In this document: piece by piece, positions 1-9,500 of the stretch
How positions within the stretch are numbered: position 1 is the stretch's first letter
Layout of the letters: the number at the start of each line of letters is the position of its first letter
NCBI RefSeq assembly: GCF_042679565.1
Contig: NZ_JBHTMY010000001.1
Location: 248,001 to 312,000, forward strand
Direction: 5' to 3'
Source of the DNA: Namhaeicola litoreus
GTDB taxonomy: Bacteria; Bacteroidota; Bacteroidia; Flavobacteriales; Flavobacteriaceae
Length of the DNA stretch: 64,000 bases
The notes under the pieces: model-generated
The model's input: the letters and a program-made list of their open reading frames with translations, nothing else
What the model was told of the DNA's origin: nothing
Database searches by the model: none
Program-made: the position numbers and the translations under genes

Positions 1-88
1 TTTCTTAAAACACCCGCGTATTTCATTTATATTAATTTAGTTTTCTGTAAAAAGAAATCAGTATTTCCAATTGGATGAGCAGCACCTT

Positions 89-1228
89 TTAATTACTCTT
101 CACAACAATTGTTTTTTTAACCAATTCTGCTATTCTCCTCGCCTCTTCCATATTTTCATTTACTATAGTAACGTGACCCATTTTTCTGAACGGTCGGGTT
201 TCTTTTTTTCCGTAAATGTGTGGAGTTACTCCCTCAATCTCCATGATTTTTTCAATATTTTCATATCGCACAACACCCGAATATCCTTCTGCCCCTACCA
301 AATTAACCATGACCCCGGCTACTTTGCTTTCCGTTTTTCCTAAAGGTAAATTCAATATGGCTCGCAAATGCTGTTCAAACTGGCTCGTATAAGAAGCTTC
401 TATGCTGTAATGGCCGCTATTGTGGGTTCTAGGTGCTACCTCATTAATCAATATCTCATCATTTTCTGTTTGAAACATTTCTACGGCCAATAACCCGATA
501 TGTCCATAAGCTTCCGCTACATTCATAGCCGTTTGTCTGGCCTTTTGGGCGACAGCTTCAGGAATTCTTGCGGGGCAAATTACATATTCAACCTGATTGG
601 CTACGGGGTGAAATTCCATTTCTACAACCGGGTAAGTACTTACTTCTCCGTTTTCGTTTCGCGCTACAATTACGGCCAATTCATTTTTAAATGGAATTAA
701 TTCCTCAGCGATACATTCCCCATCCGGCAATCCAATTAAATCCTTTTGATGTCGAATCATTTTTACGCCATTTCCATCATAACCAAATTTTGCCGATTTC
801 CAAACAAAAGGAAATTCTATACTTTTTAAGTCCTCAACAATTTTAAAAACCTGAAAAGGTGCTGTCGGGATATTATTTTCTATATAGAATTGTTTTTGTC
901 TGGCTTTATTTTGAATGATTTCTAAAACACTGGGTTGTGGATAAACTTTTAAACCTTCCTTCTCCAATTGCTTCAACGCTTCAATATTAACGTGTTCAAT
1001 TTCAATGGTGAGCAAATCAACACTTTTGCCAAACTGATATACAGTTTCATAATCCATTAAATCTCCACAATGAAACTCATTGCAAATTTCACTGCACGGT
1101 GCATGTTTCGAAGGATCCAACATAACTGTAAAAACATCATATTTCTGTGTTTCTGTCAACAACATTCTGCCTAGTTGTCCACCTCCCAAAACACCTAATC
1201 TAAAATCAGATGAAAAATAATTTTTCAA
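89..1228 (-). CDS. purK: 5-(carboxyamino)imidazole ribonucleotide synthase PurK
   Basis: This cytosolic enzyme of purine synthesis uses ATP and bicarbonate to convert AIR to N5-CAIR. The 379-residue product starts with a nucleotide-fold motif GGGQLGRM (residues 15-22). It has a central ATP-grasp segment containing FVWKSAKFGYDGNG and the metal-binding motif INEVAPRTHNSGH. Length and domain order match the PurK family. It lies 12 nt downstream of the lipoprotein gene at 1241-1672 on the same strand, so the two may share a transcript. The assignment is firm. Nothing recognisable lies in the 88 bases between the window edge and its stop. Confidence 0.96.
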   Translation of the reverse strand: MKNYFSSDFRLGVLGGGQLGRMLLTETQKYDVFTVMLDPSKHAPCSEICNEFHCGDLMDYETVYQFGKSVDLLTIEIEHVNIEALKQLEKEGLKVYPQPSVLEIIQNKARQKQFYIENNIPTAPFQVFKIVEDLKSIEFPFVWKSAKFGYDGNGVKMIRHQKDLIGLPDGECIAEELIPFKNELAVIVARNENGEVSTYPVVEMEFHPVANQVEYVICPARIPEAVAQKARQTAMNVAEAYGHIGLLAVEMFQTENDEILINEVAPRTHNSGHYSIEASYTSQFEQHLRAILNLPLGKTESKVAGVMVNLVGAEGYSGVVRYENIEKIMEIEGVTPHIYGKKETRPFRKMGHVTIVNENMEEARRIAELVKKTIVVKSN

Positions 1229-1240
1229 ACTTTCTTTCTT

Positions 1241-1672
1241 TTAAAAATTCGTAATTCGCAACACATTGCCGCCCTGTAATTCAGTCCTGTACTGTCTCGC
1301 TGCTACATTAATGCCATCCGTCAGCGGACCACCATCTAAAATACTAAATTCACTTTTATCACAAGCGCATTGCATAATGATGCTATTTCTGACCACCATA
1401 ACAGAACAAGCTTGGGGTTCTAAATGGGGTGCACTTCGCTCGAATGCCACAAAATTATTGATGCCTGAACGGTAAATTACAATGCCCGAAATACCACCGT
1501 TTGTATAGGCCCAACCTCCAACAACCTGCAGATTAATGTATTCCGGATTGTTCAAAAATACAGTTTCATTGACAGGTACATTGGGTAATATTTGATTTGG
1601 ATCATCGTTGCTATCAGAACAAGCCATAATCACCAAAAAAAGCAATCCAAATAAAACTTTCCAGTTAAACAT
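1241..1672 (-). CDS. Degenerate Rieske-like lipoprotein
   Basis: This is a 143-residue exported protein with a lipobox at VIMAC, acylated Cys about residue 18, so it should be membrane-anchored outside the cytoplasm. The rest resembles a small Rieske [2Fe-2S] fold. APHLEPQAC occupies the place of the first cluster-binding loop, and CACDKSEF followed by DGGPL resembles the second loop. The usual CxH and CxxH pairs are not intact, so cluster binding is doubtful. The fold call is pattern inference. The gene lies immediately upstream of purK on the same strand, with no obvious functional link. Confidence 0.6.
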   Translation of the reverse strand: MFNWKVLFGLLFLVIMACSDSNDDPNQILPNVPVNETVFLNNPEYINLQVVGGWAYTNGGISGIVIYRSGINNFVAFERSAPHLEPQACSVMVVRNSIIMQCACDKSEFSILDGGPLTDGINVAARQYRTELQGGNVLRITNF

Positions 1673-1763
1673 AGGTTAGATTTTACAATCAGCTGACAAA
1701 AATAAGGCTGGCATTGTAATTAGCCCTGCAAGTTACAAATATTTTAATTTTAAAAATTATTTG

Positions 1764-1771
1764 TACATTTG
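1764..1771 (+). promoter_or_regulatory. Putative Bacteroidota -7 element upstream of greA
   Basis: TACATTTG matches the Bacteroidota -7 consensus TAnnTTTG, 72 nt upstream of the greA start. No convincing TTTG -33 box is visible at the usual spacing, so this is tentative. Confidence 0.35.
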
Positions 1772-1843
1772 TAATGAAATCTCATTCCAACACATTGGAT
1801 TTGGGATTTTTTGTATTTATATCAGCTTTCAAAATGACGAATT

Positions 1844-2320
1844 ATGAGTGAAGTTTCTTATTACACTGCTGCAGGATTAAAAAAATTACGTGACGAATTA
1901 GAGTATTTAGAGCATGTGGAACGCCCGCGTGTGACAAACGAAATTGCAGAAGCACGAGATAAAGGAGATTTGAGTGAAAATGCAGAATATCATGCGGCCA
2001 AAGAAGAACAATCTCACCTGGAATATAAAATCGCTCAACTTAAAAACACCCTTTCTAAAGCGAGATTGATTGACGAGTCTCAATTAGATAACTCGAAAGT
2101 GTTGGCTCTTTCTACGGTTAGAATCAAAAATCTCGACAATAAATTGGTGTTTACCTATACGCTAGTAGCTGATGCTATTGCCAATTTAGCAGAGGGAAAA
2201 CTCTCTGTAAACTCTCCTATTGGCAAAGGACTTTTGGGTAAAAAAGTTGGTGAAATTGCTGAGATACAGGCACCAAAAGGTATCATGAAGTTCGAGATTT
2301 TAGAAATTACGCGATCTTAA
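1844..2320 (+). CDS. greA: Transcription elongation factor GreA
   Basis: GreA stimulates transcript cleavage by backtracked RNA polymerase. The 158-residue length is typical. Residues 1-75 form the expected coiled coil, with the acidic tip region carrying ARDKGDLSENAEYHAAKEEQ, a GreA hallmark. The C-terminal half is the FKBP-like domain with SPIGKGLLGKKVGE. It is followed after 10 nt by the HIT gene on the same strand, a likely two-gene operon. Confidence 0.96.
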   Translation: MSEVSYYTAAGLKKLRDELEYLEHVERPRVTNEIAEARDKGDLSENAEYHAAKEEQSHLEYKIAQLKNTLSKARLIDESQLDNSKVLALSTVRIKNLDNKLVFTYTLVADAIANLAEGKLSVNSPIGKGLLGKKVGEIAEIQAPKGIMKFEILEITRS

Positions 2321-2330
2321 CCTAGACAAA

Positions 2331-2720
2331 ATGAGCACTATTTTTACCAAAATCATAAAAGGAGAAATTCCAAGTTATAAAATTGCCGAAAACGATCAAT
2401 TTTTTGCTTTTTTGGATATCAATCCAAATGCCATCGGTCATACTTTGGTTGTACCAAAAAAAGAAGTGAATAAAATCTTTGAGTTGGATAAAGAAACCTA
2501 TCGCGGTTTAATGGATTATTCTTACGATATCGCTCAAGCCATTGAAAAGGTGGTTCCTTGCAAAAGAGTGGGTATGACTGTTATTGGATTGGAAGTTCCG
2601 CACGTACATGTCCATTTGATTCCTTTAAATAATATGAGTGACGCTACTTTTGGAAAAAAAATACAAATGGGGGAAGAAGATTTTAAAAAATTGGCCCAAA
2701 GAATATCTGCGGAACTTTAA
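2331..2720 (+). CDS. HIT family protein
   Basis: This is a histidine-triad nucleotide hydrolase or transferase of 129 residues, the usual size for a HINT-type enzyme. The catalytic triad is visible as VPHVHVHLIPL near residue 90. The N-terminal FTKIIKGEIPSYKI and LDINPNAIGHTLVVPK are standard HIT signatures. The exact substrate cannot be read from sequence. It sits directly behind greA. Its stop codon abuts the stop of the convergent sensor kinase gene with no spacer. Confidence 0.93.
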   Translation: MSTIFTKIIKGEIPSYKIAENDQFFAFLDINPNAIGHTLVVPKKEVNKIFELDKETYRGLMDYSYDIAQAIEKVVPCKRVGMTVIGLEVPHVHVHLIPLNNMSDATFGKKIQMGEEDFKKLAQRISAEL

Positions 2721-3911
2721 TTATTCAGCAATTAACTTTAACTCTATAGCAAAGGTAGTTCCCTTTCCAATCTCAGAATTCTTGACATAAATTCTACCAT
2801 TGTGATAATCTTCAATAATTCTTTTGGTTAAAGACAGACCAAGCCCCCAACCTCTTTTTTTCGTAGTATATCCAGGGTCAAATATTTTTTTGTGAAGCCG
2901 TTTGAGTATACCTTTTCCTGTATCCGAAACCAAAACCAATGCATGGTTGTTTTCTCTTGAAATGGTGACAGTTAAATTTCCTTTACCCTGCATGGCATCG
3001 ATAGCATTTTTAACTAGATTTTCGATCACCCAACTATACAATTGCTGATTTAAGTTAACCATCAGAGGCTTTCCGTATTCATCTTTAAAGTCAAATGTGA
3101 TCTGCTTAAAACTCCTTGATTTAATATAACCGAAAGCATTCTTTGTCTCTTCAACCAAATCGATGGGTTCAAGTTTTGGAATGGATCCAATTTTCGAGAA
3201 CCTGTCTGCAATAGTATTGAGTCTGTCAACATCTTTCTCAATTTCCGTTACAATATCTTCACTGGTATTTTCTAAACGCAACAACTCTACCCAGCCCAAC
3301 AAGGAGGAGAGCGGTGTGCCGATTTGATGCGCCGTTTCTTTGGCCATACCAGCCCATAGTTTGTTTTGTTCCGCGACTTTATTCTGCTGAAAAACGAGGT
3401 AAATTATCGTTCCAAACAGCAATAAAATAAGTAAAAGTCCTAAAGGATAAAATTGTAATCGATTGAGTAAATCGGAATCTCTATAATAAATTCTTTGGGT
3501 AACATTTACATTGTCTTGTTTGTAATTCACAACCAAAGGTTCATTTTCGGCTTGCATTTTTCGCAACTGTTTATGCAGGTATAGTCGGTCTTTTTCAGGT
3601 AAGGAAGTAAATTTACTGGAATTTGCCACTCCCAGGTTTGCCCAGCGATAAATATCTCCATTATCATAGGTAACGATCATAGGAATACTGCTGTTACTCG
3701 CAATGATCTTTTCTTCCAGACTTACATCTACATCAAGGTCTACGTTGTTGAAATTTTCATAAGCAATGGCCAGAACTTCCATTTTTAGGCGTTCCTCATT
3801 TTTAAACTTCTGAAAAAACTGATTGGTATTCCATAGAATTAAAGCCACAATCAAAAAAGAAGCAATCGTAAGTGCCCACCTTATAATGGTCTTGGTTTCA
3901 GGGAAGTTCAT
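2721..3911 (-). CDS. Sensor histidine kinase
   Basis: This is a membrane-bound two-component kinase of 396 residues. A TM helix at about 10-28 and a second at about 155-174 bracket a periplasmic sensor domain of about 125 residues. The dimerisation/phosphoacceptor box is KETAHQIGTPLSSLLGW with His195. The ATPase domain has an N box (ENLVKNAIDAM), G1 (DTGKGI) and G2 (GWGLGLSLTKR). No response regulator lies beside it, so it is an orphan here. The signal sensed is unknown. Confidence 0.92.
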   Translation of the reverse strand: MNFPETKTIIRWALTIASFLIVALILWNTNQFFQKFKNEERLKMEVLAIAYENFNNVDLDVDVSLEEKIIASNSSIPMIVTYDNGDIYRWANLGVANSSKFTSLPEKDRLYLHKQLRKMQAENEPLVVNYKQDNVNVTQRIYYRDSDLLNRLQFYPLGLLLILLLFGTIIYLVFQQNKVAEQNKLWAGMAKETAHQIGTPLSSLLGWVELLRLENTSEDIVTEIEKDVDRLNTIADRFSKIGSIPKLEPIDLVEETKNAFGYIKSRSFKQITFDFKDEYGKPLMVNLNQQLYSWVIENLVKNAIDAMQGKGNLTVTISRENNHALVLVSDTGKGILKRLHKKIFDPGYTTKKRGWGLGLSLTKRIIEDYHNGRIYVKNSEIGKGTTFAIELKLIAE

Positions 3912-3963
3912 ATACAGCTTTAAGAATTCTAATACCTACAACTTTAAAAAGTTATAGTTATTA

Positions 3964-3991
3964 TTTGATTTACAAATATTAGTTACTTTTG
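3964..3991 (+). promoter_or_regulatory. Putative promoter for flavin reductase gene
   Basis: TTTG at 3964-3967 and TACTTTTG at 3984-3991 (spacer 16) fit the Bacteroidota TTTG / TAnnTTTG promoter. They lie 17 nt before the TTG start at 4009. Confidence 0.45.
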
Positions 3992-4008
3992 TTAAAAAAT
4001 CAATACAA

Positions 4009-4875
4009 TTGTTAACAATTCTTCCTAAAAATATTTCAACGCCTAAATTACACCAATATTTGTTAAGTGCAGTGGCACCTAGACCTATTGCTTTTGCAAG
4101 TACTTTAGACGAAAAAGGAAATCCTAATTTATCTCCTTTTAGTTTTTTTAATGTCTTTAGTGCCAATCCGCCTATTTTAATTTTTTCTCCTGCTAGAAGG
4201 GTTCGCGACAATTCAACTAAACACACCTTAGAAAACATTTTAAAAACTAAAGAAGTTGTCATCAACGTAGTAAATTACAACTTGGTGCAGCAAACTTCTT
4301 TAGCGAGTGTAGAATATCCTGAAGGTACAAATGAATTTATCAAAGCTGGATTAACCATGCTTAAATCAGAATTGGTAAAACCCTTTCGGGTGGCAGAATC
4401 CCCAATTCAGTTTGAATGCAAGGTCAATGAGGTAGTCCCACTTGGAAAAGAGGGAGGCGCCGGAAATCTGGTTATAGCCGAAATTGTTTGCATGCACATT
4501 CATGAAAGTGTTTTGAATGAACATGATGAAATTGATCAAAACGCATTAGATTTAGTGGCGAGGGCAGGTGCCAATGAATATTGTAGGGCTAAGAACGGTT
4601 TTTTTACAGTACCCAAACCCGTTTCTCATATGGGCATTGGCATAGATCATTTGCCTAAAGAAATTAGAAGTAGTAAGTGGCTCACAGGCAATGATTTGGG
4701 CAAGCTTGGAAACACTGAAAACTTGCCAAAAAAGAGCGATGTTGATAAGTTTTTGAAAGAGAATCCCCAATTCCTGAGGATAAAAACCAAAGAAAAACAT
4801 ATTTTTGCCAAAGAGTTTTTAGAAAAAAATGACATTGAAAGTGCGTTAAAAGTGCTTTTGATAAATGAGAAATAA
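4009..4875 (+). CDS. Flavin reductase family protein (FMN-binding split barrel)
   Basis: This is a probable FMN-binding oxidoreductase of 288 residues. The N-terminal split barrel carries SAVAPRPIAFASTLDEKGN and LSPFSFFNVFSANPP, typical of the flavin reductase-like family. The C-terminal roughly 90 residues are an added tail seen in Bacteroidota members. The start is TTG at 4009. The next in-frame Met is far inside the conserved barrel, so the TTG is the only start that keeps the domain whole. DUF3127 follows after 3 nt on the same strand. Confidence 0.85.
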   Translation: MLTILPKNISTPKLHQYLLSAVAPRPIAFASTLDEKGNPNLSPFSFFNVFSANPPILIFSPARRVRDNSTKHTLENILKTKEVVINVVNYNLVQQTSLASVEYPEGTNEFIKAGLTMLKSELVKPFRVAESPIQFECKVNEVVPLGKEGGAGNLVIAEIVCMHIHESVLNEHDEIDQNALDLVARAGANEYCRAKNGFFTVPKPVSHMGIGIDHLPKEIRSSKWLTGNDLGKLGNTENLPKKSDVDKFLKENPQFLRIKTKEKHIFAKEFLEKNDIESALKVLLINEK

Positions 4876-4878
4876 TCT

Positions 4879-5247
4879 ATGGAAATAAACGGAAAAATAA
4901 AAAAAATCGACACTACTAAAACTTTTGGCAACAACGGATTTAGAAAAAGAGAAGTAGTAATTGTTACAGATGAACAATATCCTCAATTTTTATTAGTAGA
5001 ATTTACACAAGACAAATGCGATTTATTAAACAGCTTTGCTGAGGGTGATTTAGTGAAAATCAGCATCAATTTAAGAGGTAGAGAATGGATCAATCCTGAA
5101 GGAGAAGCAAAATACTTCAATTCTATTCAAGGTTGGAGAATTGAAAAAGCCCAAGCAGGACATAGTTCTGTGCCACCGGTTGAAGCGCAAAGCTTTGTGC
5201 CCGCAGATAATTATAAAGACGAAGAACCGGATGACCTTCCTTTTTAA
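4879..5247 (+). CDS. DUF3127 domain-containing protein
   Basis: This 122-residue protein has an OB-like N-terminal domain (about 1-90) matching DUF3127, a family common in Bacteroidota and sometimes described as single-strand-binding-like. Visible markers are MEINGKIKKI, FRKREVVI and INLRGREWINPEG. The C-terminal tail is acidic and ends DDLPF, like the acidic tip of SSB proteins that recruits partners. That resemblance is suggestive only. It is 3 nt behind the flavin reductase gene. Confidence 0.85.
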   Translation: MEINGKIKKIDTTKTFGNNGFRKREVVIVTDEQYPQFLLVEFTQDKCDLLNSFAEGDLVKISINLRGREWINPEGEAKYFNSIQGWRIEKAQAGHSSVPPVEAQSFVPADNYKDEEPDDLPF

Positions 5248-5270
5248 AAATATATCATTCAATTAAAACT

Positions 5271-5306
5271 TAAAACTGCACAGAATTTTTCTTTGCAGTT
5301 TTTTTG
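5271..5306 (+). terminator. Intrinsic terminator just before aat
   Basis: AAACTGCA pairs with TGCAGTTT across a 12-14 nt loop and is followed by a run of T ending at 5306. It can terminate the flavin reductase-DUF3127 transcript. The T run ends 2 nt before the aat start codon. Confidence 0.6.
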
Positions 5307-5307
5307 T

Positions 5308-5961
5308 ATGTATATACTAGGTAAAAACATCTACTTTCCTCCTCCATCGAGTGCAGATGAAAATGGTCTATTGGCCATTGGTGGAGATCTTTCATCAGAA
5401 CGATTAATATATGCTTATCAGAACGGTATTTTCCCATGGTTTAACCCGGGAGAACCTTTTATTTGGTATTGCCCTCCGGAACGCATGGTACTTTATTTCG
5501 ATGAGTTAAAAGTGAGTAAAAGTATGAAACAACTTATACGAAGTGATCGGTTTGAACTTACTTATAACGAAAACTTTACGGAGGTGATCAGAAATTGCAA
5601 AACGATTTACAGACCAGATCAAGGTGGAACATGGATTACCGATGAAATGGAGCGAGCCTACATCGAACTCCACTACAAAGGTTTTGCAAAATCTGTAGAA
5701 GTTTGGGAAAATGGAGTACTGGTAGGTGGTTTATACGGCATCGATCTCGGCCATGTTTTTACCGGAGAAAGCATGTTTAGTAAAGTAAGTAATACTTCAA
5801 AACTTGCCTTTGTTTTTTTATGTGAGTCCTTGAAAAAAGACAATTATGCCTTACTGGATTGCCAGGTCTATAATCCACATTTAGAAAGGTTGGGTGCAAG
5901 GGAAATTCCTCGTTCAGAATTTTTAAAAGTGCTTCATAAGACAAGTCATAATAAGACTTGA
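5308..5961 (+). CDS. aat: Leucyl/phenylalanyl-tRNA--protein transferase
   Basis: Aat adds Leu or Phe from aminoacyl-tRNA to the N-terminus of proteins, creating N-degrons for ClpAP/S. The 217-residue product shows the family signatures FPPPSSADENGLLAIGGDL, NGIFPWFNPGEP and WYCPPERMVL, then GGLYGIDLGHVFTGESMFS. The ATG at 5308 fits family starts better than the TTG at 5293. Its 5' leader overlaps the T run of the preceding terminator. A MazG-like gene follows after 32 nt. Confidence 0.94.
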   Translation: MYILGKNIYFPPPSSADENGLLAIGGDLSSERLIYAYQNGIFPWFNPGEPFIWYCPPERMVLYFDELKVSKSMKQLIRSDRFELTYNENFTEVIRNCKTIYRPDQGGTWITDEMERAYIELHYKGFAKSVEVWENGVLVGGLYGIDLGHVFTGESMFSKVSNTSKLAFVFLCESLKKDNYALLDCQVYNPHLERLGAREIPRSEFLKVLHKTSHNKT

Positions 5962-5993
5962 TTCTCTATATTTGTTTCTTAAAGAAAATATGC

Positions 5994-6323
5994 ATGGATA
6001 TTAAAAATGCCCAAATCGAAGTAGACAATTGGATCAAAGAACACGGAGTTCGATATTTTAATGAGCTTACCAACATGGCTCAATTAACCGAAGAAGTGGG
6101 AGAAGTCGCTCGAATTATTGCCCGTAGATACGGAGAACAAAGTGAAAAAGAAAGTGATAAATCTAAAGACCTCGGCGAAGAATTGGCCGATGTTCTATTT
6201 GTTTTACTCTGTTTGGCCAATCAAACGGGTATAGATCTTCAAGCTTCTTTTGATAAAAAAATGGATTTTAAAGCCAAACGCGATCACGATCGTCATCATA
6301 ACAACGAAAAACTAAAATCATGA
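5994..6323 (+). CDS. MazG-like nucleotide pyrophosphohydrolase
   Basis: This is an all-alpha NTP pyrophosphohydrolase of 109 residues. The metal-binding pattern LTEEVGEVARIIAR and GEELADVLFVLLCLAN gives the expected ExxE...ExxD arrangement of MazG/RS21-C6-type enzymes. The chosen ATG at 5994 begins MDIKNAQIEV. The upstream ATG that overlaps aat adds only an unlikely 12-residue tail. The 3' end overlaps the next gene by 4 nt, so translational coupling is likely. Confidence 0.88.
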   Translation: MDIKNAQIEVDNWIKEHGVRYFNELTNMAQLTEEVGEVARIIARRYGEQSEKESDKSKDLGEELADVLFVLLCLANQTGIDLQASFDKKMDFKAKRDHDRHHNNEKLKS

Positions 6324-6568
6324 CTTTTACAGAAAAAATAAAACATCCTCAGTTTTGGCCATTGACTTTCAAAGTTGCATTGACGTTTTTTGGAATATTG
6401 ATCATTATATCACTTTTATTCAACAGTTTTTCAGCACTTATTCGCTTCGATTTTAGCAAAGTAGCCGAAGAAAATTTTACCGATGGTAAATGGCTGAACT
6501 TCTTCGGTATTAAGCTATTGGTTTCTTTGGTTTATGCCATTTGGACTACCTCGAGAAACATCAAATAA
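6320..6568 (+). CDS. Small membrane protein of unknown function
   Basis: This is an 82-residue protein with two predicted TM helices (about 17-37 and 60-78). It starts within the last codons of the MazG-like gene (4-nt overlap), so it is probably co-translated. I do not recognise a family. Its stop lies 1 nt from the stop of the convergent propeller gene. Confidence 0.65.
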   Translation: MTFTEKIKHPQFWPLTFKVALTFFGILIIISLLFNSFSALIRFDFSKVAEENFTDGKWLNFFGIKLLVSLVYAIWTTSRNIK

Positions 6569-6569
6569 A

Positions 6570-9500
6570 TCAGTTTTGATTTAGTTGTATTAAATCGATA
6601 TCACTTTCTTTCACTTTTTGATTGAGCGCGGGGATATCTGTTTTAAAAATTTTATAGAGTTTATTAAGTTCTGTATCAATATCCTTAATCACTTCTTTTT
6701 TAAAAGCAACGGCTTGGTCTGTTGGTCTATAATCTCCCATCGAGGTAAGCGAGTTTAAATGCCCGAGTTTATTATTCAATTTGATTGGGTAATTTAATGG
6801 GTCCTGACCACTTTTGCTTTTCGTTTGATATAAATTATTCTCAATTTCTGTCATTTCCTTTTTCACTTTATCCGCCTCGGCCAACAATTCTTTAAACTTA
6901 TCTTTATCGTCGATACTCCCTTCCAATTTTGTAATCTGTTCCTTGGCCTTGCTCACATTTTTAAGTGCCAAATGAGTTTCTGTCATCTTATCTCTTACCT
7001 CAATCATAAAATCAAATTGTTGCTGCAGATCTTGTTCTGTGCTTTGACTTCTTGGATCTTTAAGTAAATTGAATGACTGCTCGATTTTTTCTTTGTTGCT
7101 CTGCAATACCACAGAATATTTTCCGGGCAATGCGGTTGGTCCACTCAAAGAAGCCCACCACAAAATCATCCCTTCAACTTTTTCGGCAGAGGGATATTTC
7201 AAATCCCAATAAAAAACATTACTTCCTGGTTTCACTTTTAATTCCTCTTCATTTTTCTTTTTATCGGCATGTGTAGAATATTTTTTGATGAGTTGTTTTT
7301 TGGCATCGTAAAAAGTCAAAGCTATAGTGTCATTTTTAGTTGTGTCTTTTACATAAAAATATACGGGTAAGCCACCATAATGATTCTCACCTGCGGTTTT
7401 TGATTTTGCTCCTCGACCCCCCGACATCCGATAGGCATCCTTAGGTTGATACAAAACCATCGATTTGCTTTCCATATTCTGCTGGGTTTGATGTAAAGGC
7501 GTTAGGTCATCTATCATCCAAAAAGCCCTGCCCTGGGTTGCCGCAATCAATTGGTCATCTTTGATCGCCAGATCTGTAATTGGAACTACGGGTAAATTCA
7601 ACTGAAATTTTTGCCAATTCAATCCGTCGTCAAAGCTCAGGTACATCCCTTTTTCTGTTCCGGCATACAACAAGCCTTTCCTTTTTGGATCTGCCCTTAA
7701 AGCACGTGCAAAATCCTCATTACCGATGCCATTCACGATCAAATTCCATGATTTTCCATAATTCACGGTTTTGTAAATATAGGGTTGATAATCGCCGGAT
7801 TTATATTTCGTGCCCACAATATAAGCACCTCCTTTGTTGAATGGATCTATTTCGATACAGTTGATCATCATCCAGTCGGGCATATTCTTAGGACTAACAT
7901 TTTGCCAATCCTTTCCTCCGTTCTTGCTAACATGTACCAATCCATCATCAGAACCTGCCCAAATCAGCCCATTTTCAAATGGGGATTCTGTCGCCGCGAA
8001 AATAGTTCCATAATATTCTACTCCTGTATTATCTTGAGTAATGGGTCCACCTGAAGATTTGAGAGTTTTTGGATCATTTCTTGTCAGATCAGGACTAATC
8101 ACTTCCCAAGATTGTCCTTCATTTTTAGTAACATGTAAATGGTTTGATGCTGCGTATAATTTTTTAGGTTCATTGGGTGAAAAAAAGATGGGAAAATTCC
8201 ATTGAAAACGATACTTAAAATCTTCAGCCCCATGTCCCATTGGATTATCAGGCCAAACATTGATTGCTCTCACTTCTTTGGTTTTATGATCTACTCGGGT
8301 TAAAAATCCGCCATAACTACCACCATAAACAATATCATTATTAGTAGGATCTACCGCAATATGAGCACTTTCACTTCCCGCAGTTTCTTCCCAGTCACGC
8401 TCGCTAATATACCTGCCATCTGTTCTATGGCTTATTCTAACGGTTGAATTATCTTGTTGGGCACCATAAATTCGGTATGGAAAATGGTTATCCGTAACAA
8501 CTCTGTAAAACTGGGCCGTAGGTTGATTGTTATATGTCGACCAATTTTCTCCCGCATCAAAACTTACCTGTGCACCTCCATCGTCTGCAATAATCATCCT
8601 TTGATTGTCTTCAGGAGCGATCCATAAATCATGGTGGTCTCCATGGGGGGCATTAAAACTAGCAAAAGTTTTACCCCCATCTTTAGAAACGTGGTACTGA
8701 ACATTCATCACATACACAATACTCTCATCTTGCGTATCCGCATAAATTCTGGTATAATACCATGCCCTTTGTCTTAAATCTCTTTCGCTATTAAGTAACT
8801 TCCAGGTTTTTCCTCCATCATTCGACTTATACACACCCCCTTTTTCGTTTTCGATCAATGCCCAAACATTGTCTGAGTTCTGATAAGAAACAGCTACTCC
8901 CACAATTCCCCAAACTCCTTTTGGCAAACCTTCATTGGCAGATAAATTCGTCCAGGTATCTCCCCCGTCAACACTTTTCCAAATCGCCGAACCTTCACCT
9001 CCACTAGACAAACTGTAAGGGGTTCTTCTCACATTCCATGTGGTAGCAAACAAAATTCTGGGATTATTTGGATCGATCACTAGATCGACAGCACCTGCAT
9101 CTTTATTGGCAAACAAGACTCTTTTCCAAGTCTTACCTCCATCTATACTTTTATAAACACCCCGTTCTTCTGAAGATTTATACAAATCCCCCATGACAGC
9201 CGCATATACAATGTCATCATTTTTTGGGTGAATTCTAACTCTGGTAATGTGTCTCGATTTTGGTAAACCGATGTGATGCCATGTTTTCCCGGCATCTACT
9301 GATTTCCATATACCGTCCCCAGAAGAAACATTTCCCCTAACGGTCACTTCGCCCATGCCTACATAGATTACATTGTTATCCCACTCGCTCACTGCAACAG
9401 CTCCTACAGAACCCCCAAAAAAACCATCAGAAATATTTTCCCAAGAATTGCCTGCATCAGTAGTTCTCCATACGCCCCCTCCCGTTGCGCCCATATAAAA

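Noticed and set aside
3936..4265. 109-codon minus-strand frame inside the flavin reductase gene
   Set aside because: It is the antisense shadow of a well-conserved protein and has no family features.
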